NCBI GenBank assembly: GCA_003445555.1
Contig: DMDI01000202.1
Location: 1 to 5,134, forward strand
Direction of reading: 5' to 3'
DNA from: Desulfotomaculum sp.
GTDB taxonomy: Bacteria > Bacillota > Desulfotomaculia > Desulfotomaculales > Nap2-2B
DNA length: 5,134 nt
Shown here: one piece after another, positions 1 through 5,134 of the stretch
Position numbering within the stretch: position 1 is the first letter of the stretch
Layout: every line of letters begins with the position of its first letter
Made by a program: the position numbers and the translations under genes
The notes under the pieces: model-generated
What the model was told of the DNA's origin: nothing
Database searches by the model: none
What the model saw: only the letters and a program-made list of their open reading frames with translations

Positions 1-1482
1 CTTAGGGTAATCAAACTCCTCTGTTTTAGTGTTAACCACGATGTATTTATCGGTTTTCTCCCCGAAATAAACCTCCGGCCGGCTTACGTTTAAGTTAGTG
101 GTGGTAACAGGTGGAATGTCTTTAATGATAAAATACGGCAGCCCTTCGGCCGTAACCTCATTTACCGGGCTCATGGTAACACCGTAACCGTGCGTGTATT
201 TAAGGTGCTGGTTGACCCACGTTTTAGCCTTCTCCGTTAAATTTTCCTGGTTTAACTCCCGCGCCGAGAGCATGACCTGTTGGTAGCGTCCGTTAATCCG
301 GTAACGGTCTACATCTATATCTTTAAACTCATAATACAGGCGTATTTCTTGCAGTTGGCTGTATGTTTGCTGCAGGGGGCGGTAGTCCCACAGACGGATA
401 TTCTTAATAGTTTCCTGGTTATCCAGGATATCACCGGCCGTTAAGTACTTACCGGCCGGGAAAAACTTTTTTTCCATTTTATCCAAGCCGTAGGCCAGGC
501 GGGTATACTTAATGCCGTTTTCGATAAAAGGCTTTTCCCGTTCTAGTTCATTGGGTACGACCACAAATTTTTGCACTAAAGAAGGATAAATACCGCCAAT
601 TACAATAGCCGCTGCCACTAAGAACCCAACGGCATAAAGGATTAATTTATAACGCCTTAAAAAAAGATTAACCAAAATGGTCAGAGCCGTAAGGAGGGCA
701 ATAAAAAACATTATTTTATAAGCCAGGAGGTTGGCGTGAATATCCGTATAACCAGGGCCGTAAACCACCCCCCGTTCAGAGTAAAAAATTGAGTACTGTT
801 TAAGTAAATACCCCCAGGCCAAAATGAAGAAGAAAACAGCCGCCAGAATAGAGAGGTAATATCGGGGGGAAGGAGATTTAAACAGGCTGGTTAGCCGGCC
901 CTGGAGTGTTTTAGTGAGAAGATAAATAAGGACCACGGCCAAAACAATTAAGAGCACCAGCCAGACTAATAATTTGTATAAATACTGGTAAAAAGGAAGT
1001 TGGAAAATATAAAAACCAAGGTCCCGGTTAAAAAAGGGATCTTTAATTCCAAAGAGGCTGGGGTGTAAAAATTTTTGGATGATCATCCAGTCTCCCGTAA
1101 CCGCCTGACTGACCAGAAAGGCTATGACTAAGCTGACTATAAGATAAGTTAGGTTTAGCCGGCGCGCGTTAATAAAACGGCCCCAAAAGGATGGCTTTAA
1201 TTCAACTACCCCGTCTGCTGTTTGATGTTGGGTAGTGGTCATTTTTAAAACGGCTCTCCGGGTAAATAACAGGTTAAGAAAAAATAAAATGAAGGTAACT
1301 ATGCCTACGGCCAGGCGCAAGCCTATTTCGGAAAGCAAGATGGTAAGGTAAACTTTCTGGTAATTTAAGGAGGAAAACCAGAGCCAGTCGGTGTATAAAT
1401 GGGCTCCTCCCTTAAATAAGAGATAAATAAACAGTAAAAGAATAATAACTCCTATAGTAACCCAACGTGAATAACGCGGCAT
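1..1482 (-). CDS. UPF0182 family large membrane protein, N-terminal 494 codons (cut by window edge)
   Basis: The frame is open from an ATG at 1482-1480 to the window edge, giving 494 codons with no stop. A GAGGAG ribosome binding site lies at 1491-1496, 8 nt before the start. My translation begins MPRYSRWVTIGVI and has about seven hydrophobic membrane segments, at roughly residues 7-23, 47-73, 110-128, 168-190, 209-227, 252-275 and 279-299. A soluble, probably extracytoplasmic region follows. Family-like motifs include DPFFNRDLGFYIFQLPF (about 148-164) and, after the membrane part, THGYGVTMSPVNEVTAEGLP (about 430-449), which is typical of UPF0182/COG1615. Family members are usually about 900 residues, so roughly the C-terminal 400 residues lie off the left edge. 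The molecular function of this family is not established. It sits 57 bp downstream of the small zinc-finger gene on the same strand and is probably cotranscribed with it. Family assignment is confident; function is not inferred. Confidence 0.9.
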   Translation of the reverse strand, partial: MPRYSRWVTIGVIILLLFIYLLFKGGAHLYTDWLWFSSLNYQKVYLTILLSEIGLRLAVGIVTFILFFLNLLFTRRAVLKMTTTQHQTADGVVELKPSFWGRFINARRLNLTYLIVSLVIAFLVSQAVTGDWMIIQKFLHPSLFGIKDPFFNRDLGFYIFQLPFYQYLYKLLVWLVLLIVLAVVLIYLLTKTLQGRLTSLFKSPSPRYYLSILAAVFFFILAWGYLLKQYSIFYSERGVVYGPGYTDIHANLLAYKIMFFIALLTALTILVNLFLRRYKLILYAVGFLVAAAIVIGGIYPSLVQKFVVVPNELEREKPFIENGIKYTRLAYGLDKMEKKFFPAGKYLTAGDILDNQETIKNIRLWDYRPLQQTYSQLQEIRLYYEFKDIDVDRYRINGRYQQVMLSARELNQENLTEKAKTWVNQHLKYTHGYGVTMSPVNEVTAEGLPYFIIKDIPPVTTTNLNVSRPEVYFGEKTDKYIVVNTKTEEFDYPK

Positions 1483-1502
1483 TAAATAATCTCCTCAGTT
1501 TA

Positions 1503-1532
1503 TTAAATTATTAACTCGCTTAATTTATTAAC
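1503..1532. repeat. Short AT-rich direct repeat in the spacer before the UPF0182 gene
   Basis: Two 13-bp copies, TTAAATTATTAAC (1503-1515) and TTAATTTATTAAC (1520-1532), differ at one base and are spaced 17 bp start to start. They lie between the small zinc-finger gene and the UPF0182 ribosome binding site. The spacing is not a full helical turn multiple and the sequence is very AT-rich, so this may be chance rather than a protein-binding site. No terminator-like GC stem is present in this spacer, which fits read-through between the two genes. Confidence 0.3.
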
Positions 1533-1539
1533 CGTTTAT

Positions 1540-1722
1540 TTACATAGGTTTGGGTATTTTTTGCGCTTCATCAGCTTCATGTTTTAATTTGGCCTGACAA
1601 AAAGTACAGACTCCTATGGATGATTTCTTTTTTGGCCTGTCTTCCTCATTGTTGTATGGGTTAGATTTTTTAGGTTCTTCTGGCTCAATTTTTCGCCCGC
1701 ACAACATACACCTATTAACCAC
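1540..1722 (-). CDS. Small zinc-finger-like protein with two CxxC pairs (YlaI/DUF2197-like)
   Basis: This 60-residue protein starts with GTG at 1722-1720, preceded at 7 nt by a G-rich ribosome binding site (AGGGGGA, G-run at 1730-1734). It has two CxxC pairs, C5-x2-C8 and C39-x2-C42, separated by a charged, lysine- and glutamate-rich linker. That arrangement predicts one zinc-binding site of the treble-clef or zinc-ribbon sort. The tail KHEADEAQKIPKPM resembles, from memory, small Firmicute proteins of the YlaI/DUF2197 group, whose role is unknown. No signal peptide or membrane segment is visible, so it should be cytoplasmic. It is the first gene after the promoter at 1761-1790 and probably shares a transcript with the UPF0182 gene. 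The paired cysteines and strong ribosome binding site make it a real gene; the family name is tentative. Confidence 0.8.
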   Translation of the reverse strand: MVNRCMLCGRKIEPEEPKKSNPYNNEEDRPKKKSSIGVCTFCQAKLKHEADEAQKIPKPM

Positions 1723-1760
1723 CGAATTTCCCCCTAAATTAATTTGTTAGCACTAAATAC

Positions 1761-1790
1761 ATTCTAAAGCTAGTTGTTTGCTGCTGTCAA
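1761..1790 (-). promoter_or_regulatory. Sigma-A-type promoter for the zinc-finger/UPF0182 genes
   Basis: On the minus strand a perfect -35 box TTGACA (1790-1785) is followed by an 18-bp spacer and a -10 box TAGAAT (1766-1761, five of six consensus bases). Transcription should begin near 1754, giving a leader of about 30 nt before the GTG at 1722. The match is strong and correctly placed. Start-site position is inferred from spacing. Confidence 0.75.
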
Positions 1791-1811
1791 GTTTATTTCA
1801 AAAGGAAAAGG

Positions 1812-1840
1812 TAGACAACCCGCTGAAAGAATAGTAAAAT
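1812..1840 (+). promoter_or_regulatory. Sigma-A-type promoter for the stalk/rhodanese gene
   Basis: A -35 box TAGACA (1812-1817, five of six consensus) and a -10 box TAAAAT (1835-1840, five of six) are separated by exactly 17 bp. Predicted transcription start is near 1847, about 40 nt before the GTG at 1889. Its -35 box begins 22 bp from that of the divergent minus-strand promoter, so the two promoters lie back to back and could influence each other. Confidence 0.65.
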
Positions 1841-1888
1841 AAATCAGCCAAAAATAAAAAGCAAAGGCTAAAAAGGAGTGGTTTTTCG

Positions 1889-2671
1889 GTGCTGCCGAAA
1901 CAAAAGGTTCTATTTATTTTAACCGGCTGTTTATTTTTAGTTTTGGTGGTGAGTGCATGGGCAGTGGCCGCCAACAAAACAGTAAAGCTGGTGGTTAACG
2001 GACGGGAGGTTATGGCTGACCCTCCGCCTTTTTTGTACCAGAACCGGATTTTTGTTCCGTTAAGGGCAGCCGCTGAGGCGTTAGACGCCAAGATAAGTTG
2101 GGAAGCAAAAAATCAAACGGTGATAGTTGACCGGCGGGGTGGGTCAGAAGGAAAACAAGGGGAAGGACCAACGGCGGAAAAAGGAGCTCTTTACCTGCAG
2201 GGTATGGAGAAAAACTTTATTACCGCGACCGACTTAAAAAATTTACTTGACGACGATCACGATAACGACCTGGCTGACTTTCGGGCGGGACATAATGAGG
2301 GGGATAATAAATATAATGACCCTTTGGTTTTAGATGTGAGACCTCAAAAAGAATATACGGCCGGTCATATCCCTGGGGCCATCTGGCTTGCGCCGGCGGC
2401 AGAAATGGGTAAAAATGAAAATATTGCGGCCTTGCGTCAGGCGTTAAAAGCTCATACAGCTAAAGGGGCGCGCAATGAGGTAGTGGTTTATTGCGCTACT
2501 TCCCACGAGGCCGGACTGGTTTGCGGAGTCTTGGGTACTTATGGTGTAAGCGCGAAAAACTTACGTTATGGCTATGCCATCGCCTGGGAAGGGAGTAAGG
2601 CGGCCGATACCCCCATTAAGGGCCCGCGGGAAGATAAAGATGGGTCTACGGTACCTTATTCTTCAGGGTGA
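1889..2671 (+). CDS. Exported stalk-domain (copper amine oxidase N-terminal type) and rhodanese fusion protein
   Basis: This 260-residue protein starts with GTG at 1889, 10 nt after an AAGGAG site (1873-1878). Residues 1-28 look like a signal peptide: basic MLPKQK, a hydrophobic core, then AVA-A near residues 25-28 for signal peptidase cleavage. Residues 31-81 match the stalk domain often named copper amine oxidase N-terminal domain (VNGREV, PPFLYQNRIFVPLRAAAEAL, VIVD), which in Firmicutes is common in cell-surface proteins and does not itself imply an oxidase. A glycine- and glutamate-rich linker (82-100) leads to a rhodanese-like domain (about 110-245) with LVLDVRPQKEYTAGHIPGA (146-164) and the active-site loop YCATSHEA containing Cys202. 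An acidic insert (121-145) includes a DxDxD stretch. The likely role is sulfur transfer or sulfur/phosphate-group chemistry outside the membrane; the substrate is unknown. It stands alone on its strand and converges on argG. Confidence 0.87.
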   Translation: MLPKQKVLFILTGCLFLVLVVSAWAVAANKTVKLVVNGREVMADPPPFLYQNRIFVPLRAAAEALDAKISWEAKNQTVIVDRRGGSEGKQGEGPTAEKGALYLQGMEKNFITATDLKNLLDDDHDNDLADFRAGHNEGDNKYNDPLVLDVRPQKEYTAGHIPGAIWLAPAAEMGKNENIAALRQALKAHTAKGARNEVVVYCATSHEAGLVCGVLGTYGVSAKNLRYGYAIAWEGSKAADTPIKGPREDKDGSTVPYSSG

Positions 2672-2712
2672 AGAAAATGTAACTAATACCTGCGGGTCAG
2701 GTAGAATTTTCT
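2672..2712 (+). terminator. Weak hairpin after the stalk/rhodanese gene, possible terminator
   Basis: Directly after the stop codon, TACCTG (2687-2692) and CAGGTA (2698-2703) form a 6-bp stem with a 5-nt CGGGT loop. Outer arms AGAAAAT (2672-2678) and ATTTTCT (2706-2712) are also complementary, extending the structure across an internal loop. The closing arm gives a short U-rich stretch but no real U-tract, so termination would be weak or factor-assisted. Since the structure is symmetric it could also serve the converging argG transcript. The remaining spacer (2713-2824) is AT-rich and I see nothing else in it. Confidence 0.35.
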
Positions 2713-2824
2713 GGGAATATATTTAGTTTTTTTATTTAACCTTAATCTTAGATTGTTATAGACTTTTATAAATTTTTATGGTTAGTTTTAATGGATTAAC
2801 TTATGTCTTTAAAATTAACTTTTT

Positions 2825-4039
2825 CTAAAAGGCCTCCTTTTCCCCTTTTTGTCTTAAAAGGCCTTGGACTTTTAAAGGCAAACCAAATAAATTAATGAAA
2901 CCGGTGGCGTCGGCCTGGCGGTAAATTTCGTCTTGACCAAAGGTAGCCAGTTCCTGGTGGTATAAGGAATAGGGTGAGCTGGCGCCGGCGGGAGTGCAGT
3001 TTCCTTTGTAAAGCTTCAGGCGCACTTTTCCCGTAACTGTCTGCTGGGTGACCTTTATAAAAGCATCCAGGGCTGTTTTGAGCGGGGAAAACCATAAGCC
3101 GTCGTAAACCAGTTCGGCGTAACGCTGCGCAACTATATCCTTAAAGTGCATAGTTTGGCGGTCCAAAGTTAAATATTCCAATTCCCGGTGCGCCAGGTAG
3201 AGTATGGTACCTCCTGGTGTTTCGTATACCCCGCGTGACTTCATTCCCACCAGGCGATTTTCCACTAAATCTACCACTCCAATACCATTTGCCTGACCCA
3301 GCCGGTTTAACTCTTCCACCAGGGGCACGGCCGGCATTTGTTTACCGTTAATTTCCCTGGGGAGGCCTTCCACAAAGGAAATCTCCACGTAGGCAGGTAA
3401 ATCAGGGGCTTTTTCCGGCGGAACGGTAAGCTGCAGCAGCCCTAGAGGTGGTTCTTTGGCCACGTCTTCTAAGTCTCCGCCCTCGTGGCTCAAGTGCCAG
3501 AGGTTGCGGTCCCGGCTATAGGGATCTTTTTTGGTAACCGGGATAGGAATATTTCTGGTGGCCGCGTAATCAATAGCTTCATCACGGGAGCGAATATCCC
3601 ACTCGCGCCAGGGGGCAATAATTTTTAAGGCAGGGTCAAGAGCTTTAACGCTCAGCTCAAAACGGACCTGGTCGTTGCCCTTACCGGTAGCGCCGTGGGA
3701 AATCGCCTCAGCTCCTTCTTTTTGGGCGGTTAAAACCAGGTATTTAGCAATTAAAGGGCGGGCTATGGACGTGCCTAAAAGATATTTGCCTTCGTAAACC
3801 GCCCCGGCTTGTAAGGCTGGAAAAATATATTCTTCAATAAATTCTTGTTTTAAATCTTCCAGGTAAAATTTACTGGCGCCGCTTTTTAAGGCTTTTTCCT
3901 TTAAGGGGGCCAGTTCCTCTCCCTGGCCCAAATCTGCCGCCAGGGCAATAACTTCGCAGTGGTAATTTTCTTTAAGCCAGGGAATAATAATAGAGGTATC
4001 CAGGCCGCCTGAATAAGCTAAAACTACTTTTTTGACCAT
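2825..4039 (-). CDS. argG: Argininosuccinate synthase
   Basis: The product joins citrulline and aspartate with ATP to give argininosuccinate, AMP and pyrophosphate, the penultimate step of arginine synthesis, in the cytoplasm. At 404 residues it is the usual length for the common bacterial form. The N-terminal ATP-pyrophosphatase loop AYSGGLDTS is at 8-16. [15 protein letters not shown] (115-129) and [19 protein letters not shown] (174-192) are signature ArgG segments that bind citrulline, aspartate and ATP. No key residue looks missing and the frame is intact. The ATG at 4039-4037 is preceded at 8 nt by GAGAGGGG (4055-4048). A palindromic repeat ends only 7 nt before that ribosome binding site. 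It lies 114 bp downstream of argF on the same strand, with no obvious independent promoter, so cotranscription is likely. argH is not found downstream; the next gene converges from the other strand. Confidence 0.98.
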   Translation of the reverse strand: MVKKVVLAYSGGLDTSIIIPWLKENYHCEVIALAADLGQGEELAPLKEKALKSGASKFYLEDLKQEFIEEYIFPALQAGAVYEGKYLLGTSIARPLIAKYLVLTAQKEGAEAISHGATGKGNDQVRFELSVKALDPALKIIAPWREWDIRSRDEAIDYAATRNIPIPVTKKDPYSRDRNLWHLSHEGGDLEDVAKEPPLGLLQLTVPPEKAPDLPAYVEISFVEGLPREINGKQMPAVPLVEELNRLGQANGIGVVDLVENRLVGMKSRGVYETPGGTILYLAHRELEYLTLDRQTMHFKDIVAQRYAELVYDGLWFSPLKTALDAFIKVTQQTVTGKVRLKLYKGNCTPAGASSPYSLYHQELATFGQDEIYRQADATGFINLFGLPLKVQGLLRQKGEKEAF

Positions 4040-4062
4040 TTTTTAAACCCCTCTCAATATTT

Positions 4063-4088
4063 GGGCGTATGGCAAATACGCCCCTACA
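4063..4088 (-). repeat. Palindromic intergenic repeat, copy 1 (argF-argG spacer)
   Basis: Read on the minus strand this is TGTAGGGGCGTAT, TTGCC, ATACGCCC. The arms GGGCGTAT (4063-4070) and ATACGCCC (4076-4083) form a perfect 8-bp stem with a 5-nt loop. A conserved TGTAG tail sits on one side, giving the element an orientation. No U-tract follows, so it is not a standard terminator. In the argF-argG transcript the hairpin would end 7 nt before the argG ribosome binding site. Confidence 0.85.
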
Positions 4089-4108
4089 ATTTGGACAATT
4101 TGATATAT

Positions 4109-4135
4109 AGGCGTATGGCACAATACGCCCCTACA
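4109..4135 (-). repeat. Palindromic intergenic repeat, copy 2 (argF-argG spacer)
   Basis: This is a second copy of the same element in the same orientation, centred 46-47 bp from copy 1. The arms GGCGTAT (4110-4116) and ATACGCC (4123-4129) form a 7-bp stem, the loop is 6 nt rather than 5, and the TGTAGGGG flank is retained. Compared with copy 1 it has one inserted base in the loop and one changed base (G to A) at the outer arm. The DNA between copies contains CAATTTG twice (4087-4093 and 4096-4102). The copies probably arose by local duplication or independent insertion of a dispersed repeat family. Confidence 0.83.
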
Positions 4136-4153
4136 TTTTTGAAACGTTTATTA

Positions 4154-5093
4154 TTACAAAATAAGACTTAAAATAGCTTTTTGGACGTGCAATCTATTTT
4201 CCGCTTCATCCCACACTACCGCGTGGGGCCCGTCAATAATGTCTGCCGTGACCTCTTCGCCCCGGTGAGCCGGCAAGCAATGCAAAAAAATAAAATCCGG
4301 CTTGGCGTGTTTTACTAATTCAGCATTTACCTGGTAAGGGGTAAAAGCTTTTCTTCGTTGTTTTTGTTCCGCCTCCTGACCCATGCTGGCCCAGACATCG
4401 GTGATTATTACATCCGCGTTTACCACGGCTTTTGCCGGGGAATTTAAAATTTCAATATGGCTTCCGGTTTGCCGGGCAATATGTCTGGCCAGGGCAATTA
4501 CCTTTTCCGCGGGAGGATATTCTTCAGGAGTAGCGATAAAAAACGACAAGCTCAGTTTTGCGGCCGCAATAAGTAAAGAATGACAAACGTTATTGCCGTC
4601 TCCCACGTAAGTTAATTTCAAATCGACTAAATTCCCTTTATAGTCCCGGATTGTTTGCAAGTCAGCCAGCACCTGGCAGGGATGGTACAAGTCAGAAAGT
4701 CCATTGATTACAGGAATATCGGCGTAAAGCGCCAGTTCTTCCAAGTCTTCCTGGGCGTAAGTGCGCCCAACCAGGCCGTCTAAATAACGGGACAGGACGC
4801 GGGCCGTGTCCGCGATGGTTTCGCCCCGCCCCAACTGTAAATCGTTAGCGTTAAGATAAAGAGCGCGTCCACCCAGATGATACATGGCTACTTCAAAAGA
4901 TACTCTGGTACGGGTGGAAGCTTTTTGAAAAATCATTCCTAAAGTTTTTCCGGTCAGGGTGGAAGTTTGCGGCTCCCCCTTTTTTTGCCTTTGTTTTAAT
5001 TCCGCGGTTAAATCTAAAATATATTTTATTTCGGCAGGAGTAAATTCGGCTAAAGAAAGTAAATCTCTTCCCTTTAAATTTTTTGCTGGCCAT
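4154..5093 (-). CDS. argF: Ornithine carbamoyltransferase, with an apparent one-base frameshift near the start
   Basis: The product transfers the carbamoyl group from carbamoyl phosphate to ornithine, making citrulline for ArgG. The conserved frame carries the carbamoyl-phosphate loop STRTR, then HPCQ, the SMG loop in DVWASMGQE, and HCLPAHRGEEV near the C-terminus (59-63, 137-140, 232-240 and 271-281 in a 312-residue numbering). Family homology extends upstream of the internal ATG at 4936, through LTGKTLG, FTPAEIKYILDL and LKGRDLLSLAE, so 4936 is not the true start. No ATG, GTG or TTG occurs in that frame from 4937 to the window edge. The ATG at 5093-5091 is well placed but in another frame, reading MASKKFKGKR. 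Dropping one A from the A6 run at 5079-5084 gives MASKNLKGRDLLSL joined to the rest, 312 residues, the normal length. The gene may be frameshifted, miscalled by one base, or begin upstream of the window. Identity is near certain; the 5' end is not. Confidence 0.93.
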
Positions 5094-5098
5094 GGCGG

Positions 5099-5121
5099 CC
5101 CGCCCCCACCTTCCCTCCCCC
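5099..5121 (-). other. G-quadruplex-type motif just before the argF start
   Basis: On the argF sense strand, four G-runs (5121-5117, 5115-5113, 5107-5103 and 5101-5099) are separated by 1, 5 and 1 nt, fitting the G3+N1-7 quadruplex pattern. The motif ends 5 nt before the candidate ATG at 5093 and includes AAGG and GGGGG stretches that are the only ribosome-binding candidates there. Folding would therefore be expected to hide the translation start. It overlaps the palindromic repeat at the window edge, so the G-run at 5121-5117 could be in either structure. Fold and function are inferred only from sequence. Confidence 0.5.
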
Positions 5122-5134
5122 TTGAAGGGGGAGG
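5114..5134. repeat. C/G-rich palindromic repeat at the right window edge (CCTCCCCCTT / AAGGGGGAGG)
   Basis: Arms CCTCCCCCTT (5114-5123) and AAGGGGGAGG (5125-5134) are perfectly complementary around a single central G, and the palindrome may continue beyond the window. Together with the adjoining CGCCCCCACCTTCC it resembles G-rich intergenic repeats of the CCTCCCCCTTGAWGGGGGAGG kind that occur in many bacterial genomes. It lies about 20 bp upstream of the argF ATG candidate, and its composition differs sharply from the surrounding AT-rich DNA, suggesting insertion of a dispersed element. It is unrelated in sequence to the repeats between argF and argG. Confidence 0.75.

Noticed and set aside
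1889..1930. Lipoprotein signal (LTGC at residues 11-14 of the stalk/rhodanese protein)
   Set aside because: The hydrophobic stretch before the cysteine is only a few residues and continues well past it, so a normal signal peptide cut near residue 27 fits better.
1798..2091. 97-residue minus-strand reading frame
   Set aside because: It lies opposite the promoter and signal-peptide/stalk region of the 1889-2671 gene and has no ribosome binding site or protein-like character.
2892..3095. 67-residue minus-strand reading frame
   Set aside because: It lies wholly inside argG in another frame, and argG is well conserved there.
4063..4135. CRISPR array or rho-independent terminator between argF and argG
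   Set aside because: There are only two short palindromic units with no spacer regularity, and no U-tract follows either hairpin on the sense strand.
4383..4583. 66-residue plus-strand reading frame
   Set aside because: It is antisense to the conserved core of argF and has no supporting signals.
4154..4936. A 260-residue ArgF starting at the internal ATG at 4936
   Set aside because: Clear ArgF homology continues upstream of this ATG in the same frame, and a start here would remove about 52 N-terminal residues of the carbamoyl-phosphate domain.
4893..5093. A separate 66-residue protein starting at the ATG at 5093
   Set aside because: Beyond the first few residues it is lysine- and phenylalanine-rich with no recognisable pattern. 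It overlaps argF out of frame and is best seen as the frameshifted beginning of argF.

Overview
This window looks like an ordinary chromosomal segment from a Gram-positive, probably clostridial (Peptococcaceae-like) Firmicute. The pointers are strong AGGAG-type ribosome binding sites, sigma-A-like promoters, an exported protein with a copper-amine-oxidase-type stalk domain, a UPF0182 membrane protein, and moderately AT-rich DNA with very AT-rich spacers. The genus is inference only and cannot be fixed from the sequence.

Layout: positions 1-1482 (minus) hold the first 494 codons of a large UPF0182 membrane protein cut by the left edge. Just upstream, also on the minus strand, is a 60-residue zinc-finger-like protein (1540-1722). 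Both are probably transcribed from a clear sigma-A-type promoter at 1761-1790. A divergent promoter at 1812-1840 drives an exported stalk-domain/rhodanese fusion on the plus strand (1889-2671). That gene converges on two arginine biosynthesis genes on the minus strand, separated from them by a 153-bp AT-rich spacer with one weak hairpin. The two genes are argF (ornithine carbamoyltransferase, about 4154-5093) followed downstream by argG (argininosuccinate synthase, 2825-4039).

ArgF converts ornithine and carbamoyl phosphate to citrulline, and ArgG joins citrulline to aspartate. The two genes therefore encode consecutive cytoplasmic steps and are probably cotranscribed. argH does not follow argG here. 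The argF-argG spacer carries two tandem copies of a GTAGGGGCGTAT...ATACGCC palindromic repeat. A second, unrelated G-rich palindromic repeat abuts the argF start at the right edge.

The most notable observation is the argF 5' end. The conserved ArgF frame has no usual start codon in a sensible place. A well-placed ATG at 5093-5091 is one frame off, and removing one A from the A6 run at 5079-5084 would give a perfect 312-residue ArgF starting MASKNLKGRDLL. This is a frameshift mutation, a homopolymer sequencing error, a frameshifting or slippage event, or an unusual start upstream of the window. I see no CRISPR array, tRNA, rRNA, transposase or defence system, and no convincing new multi-gene system.
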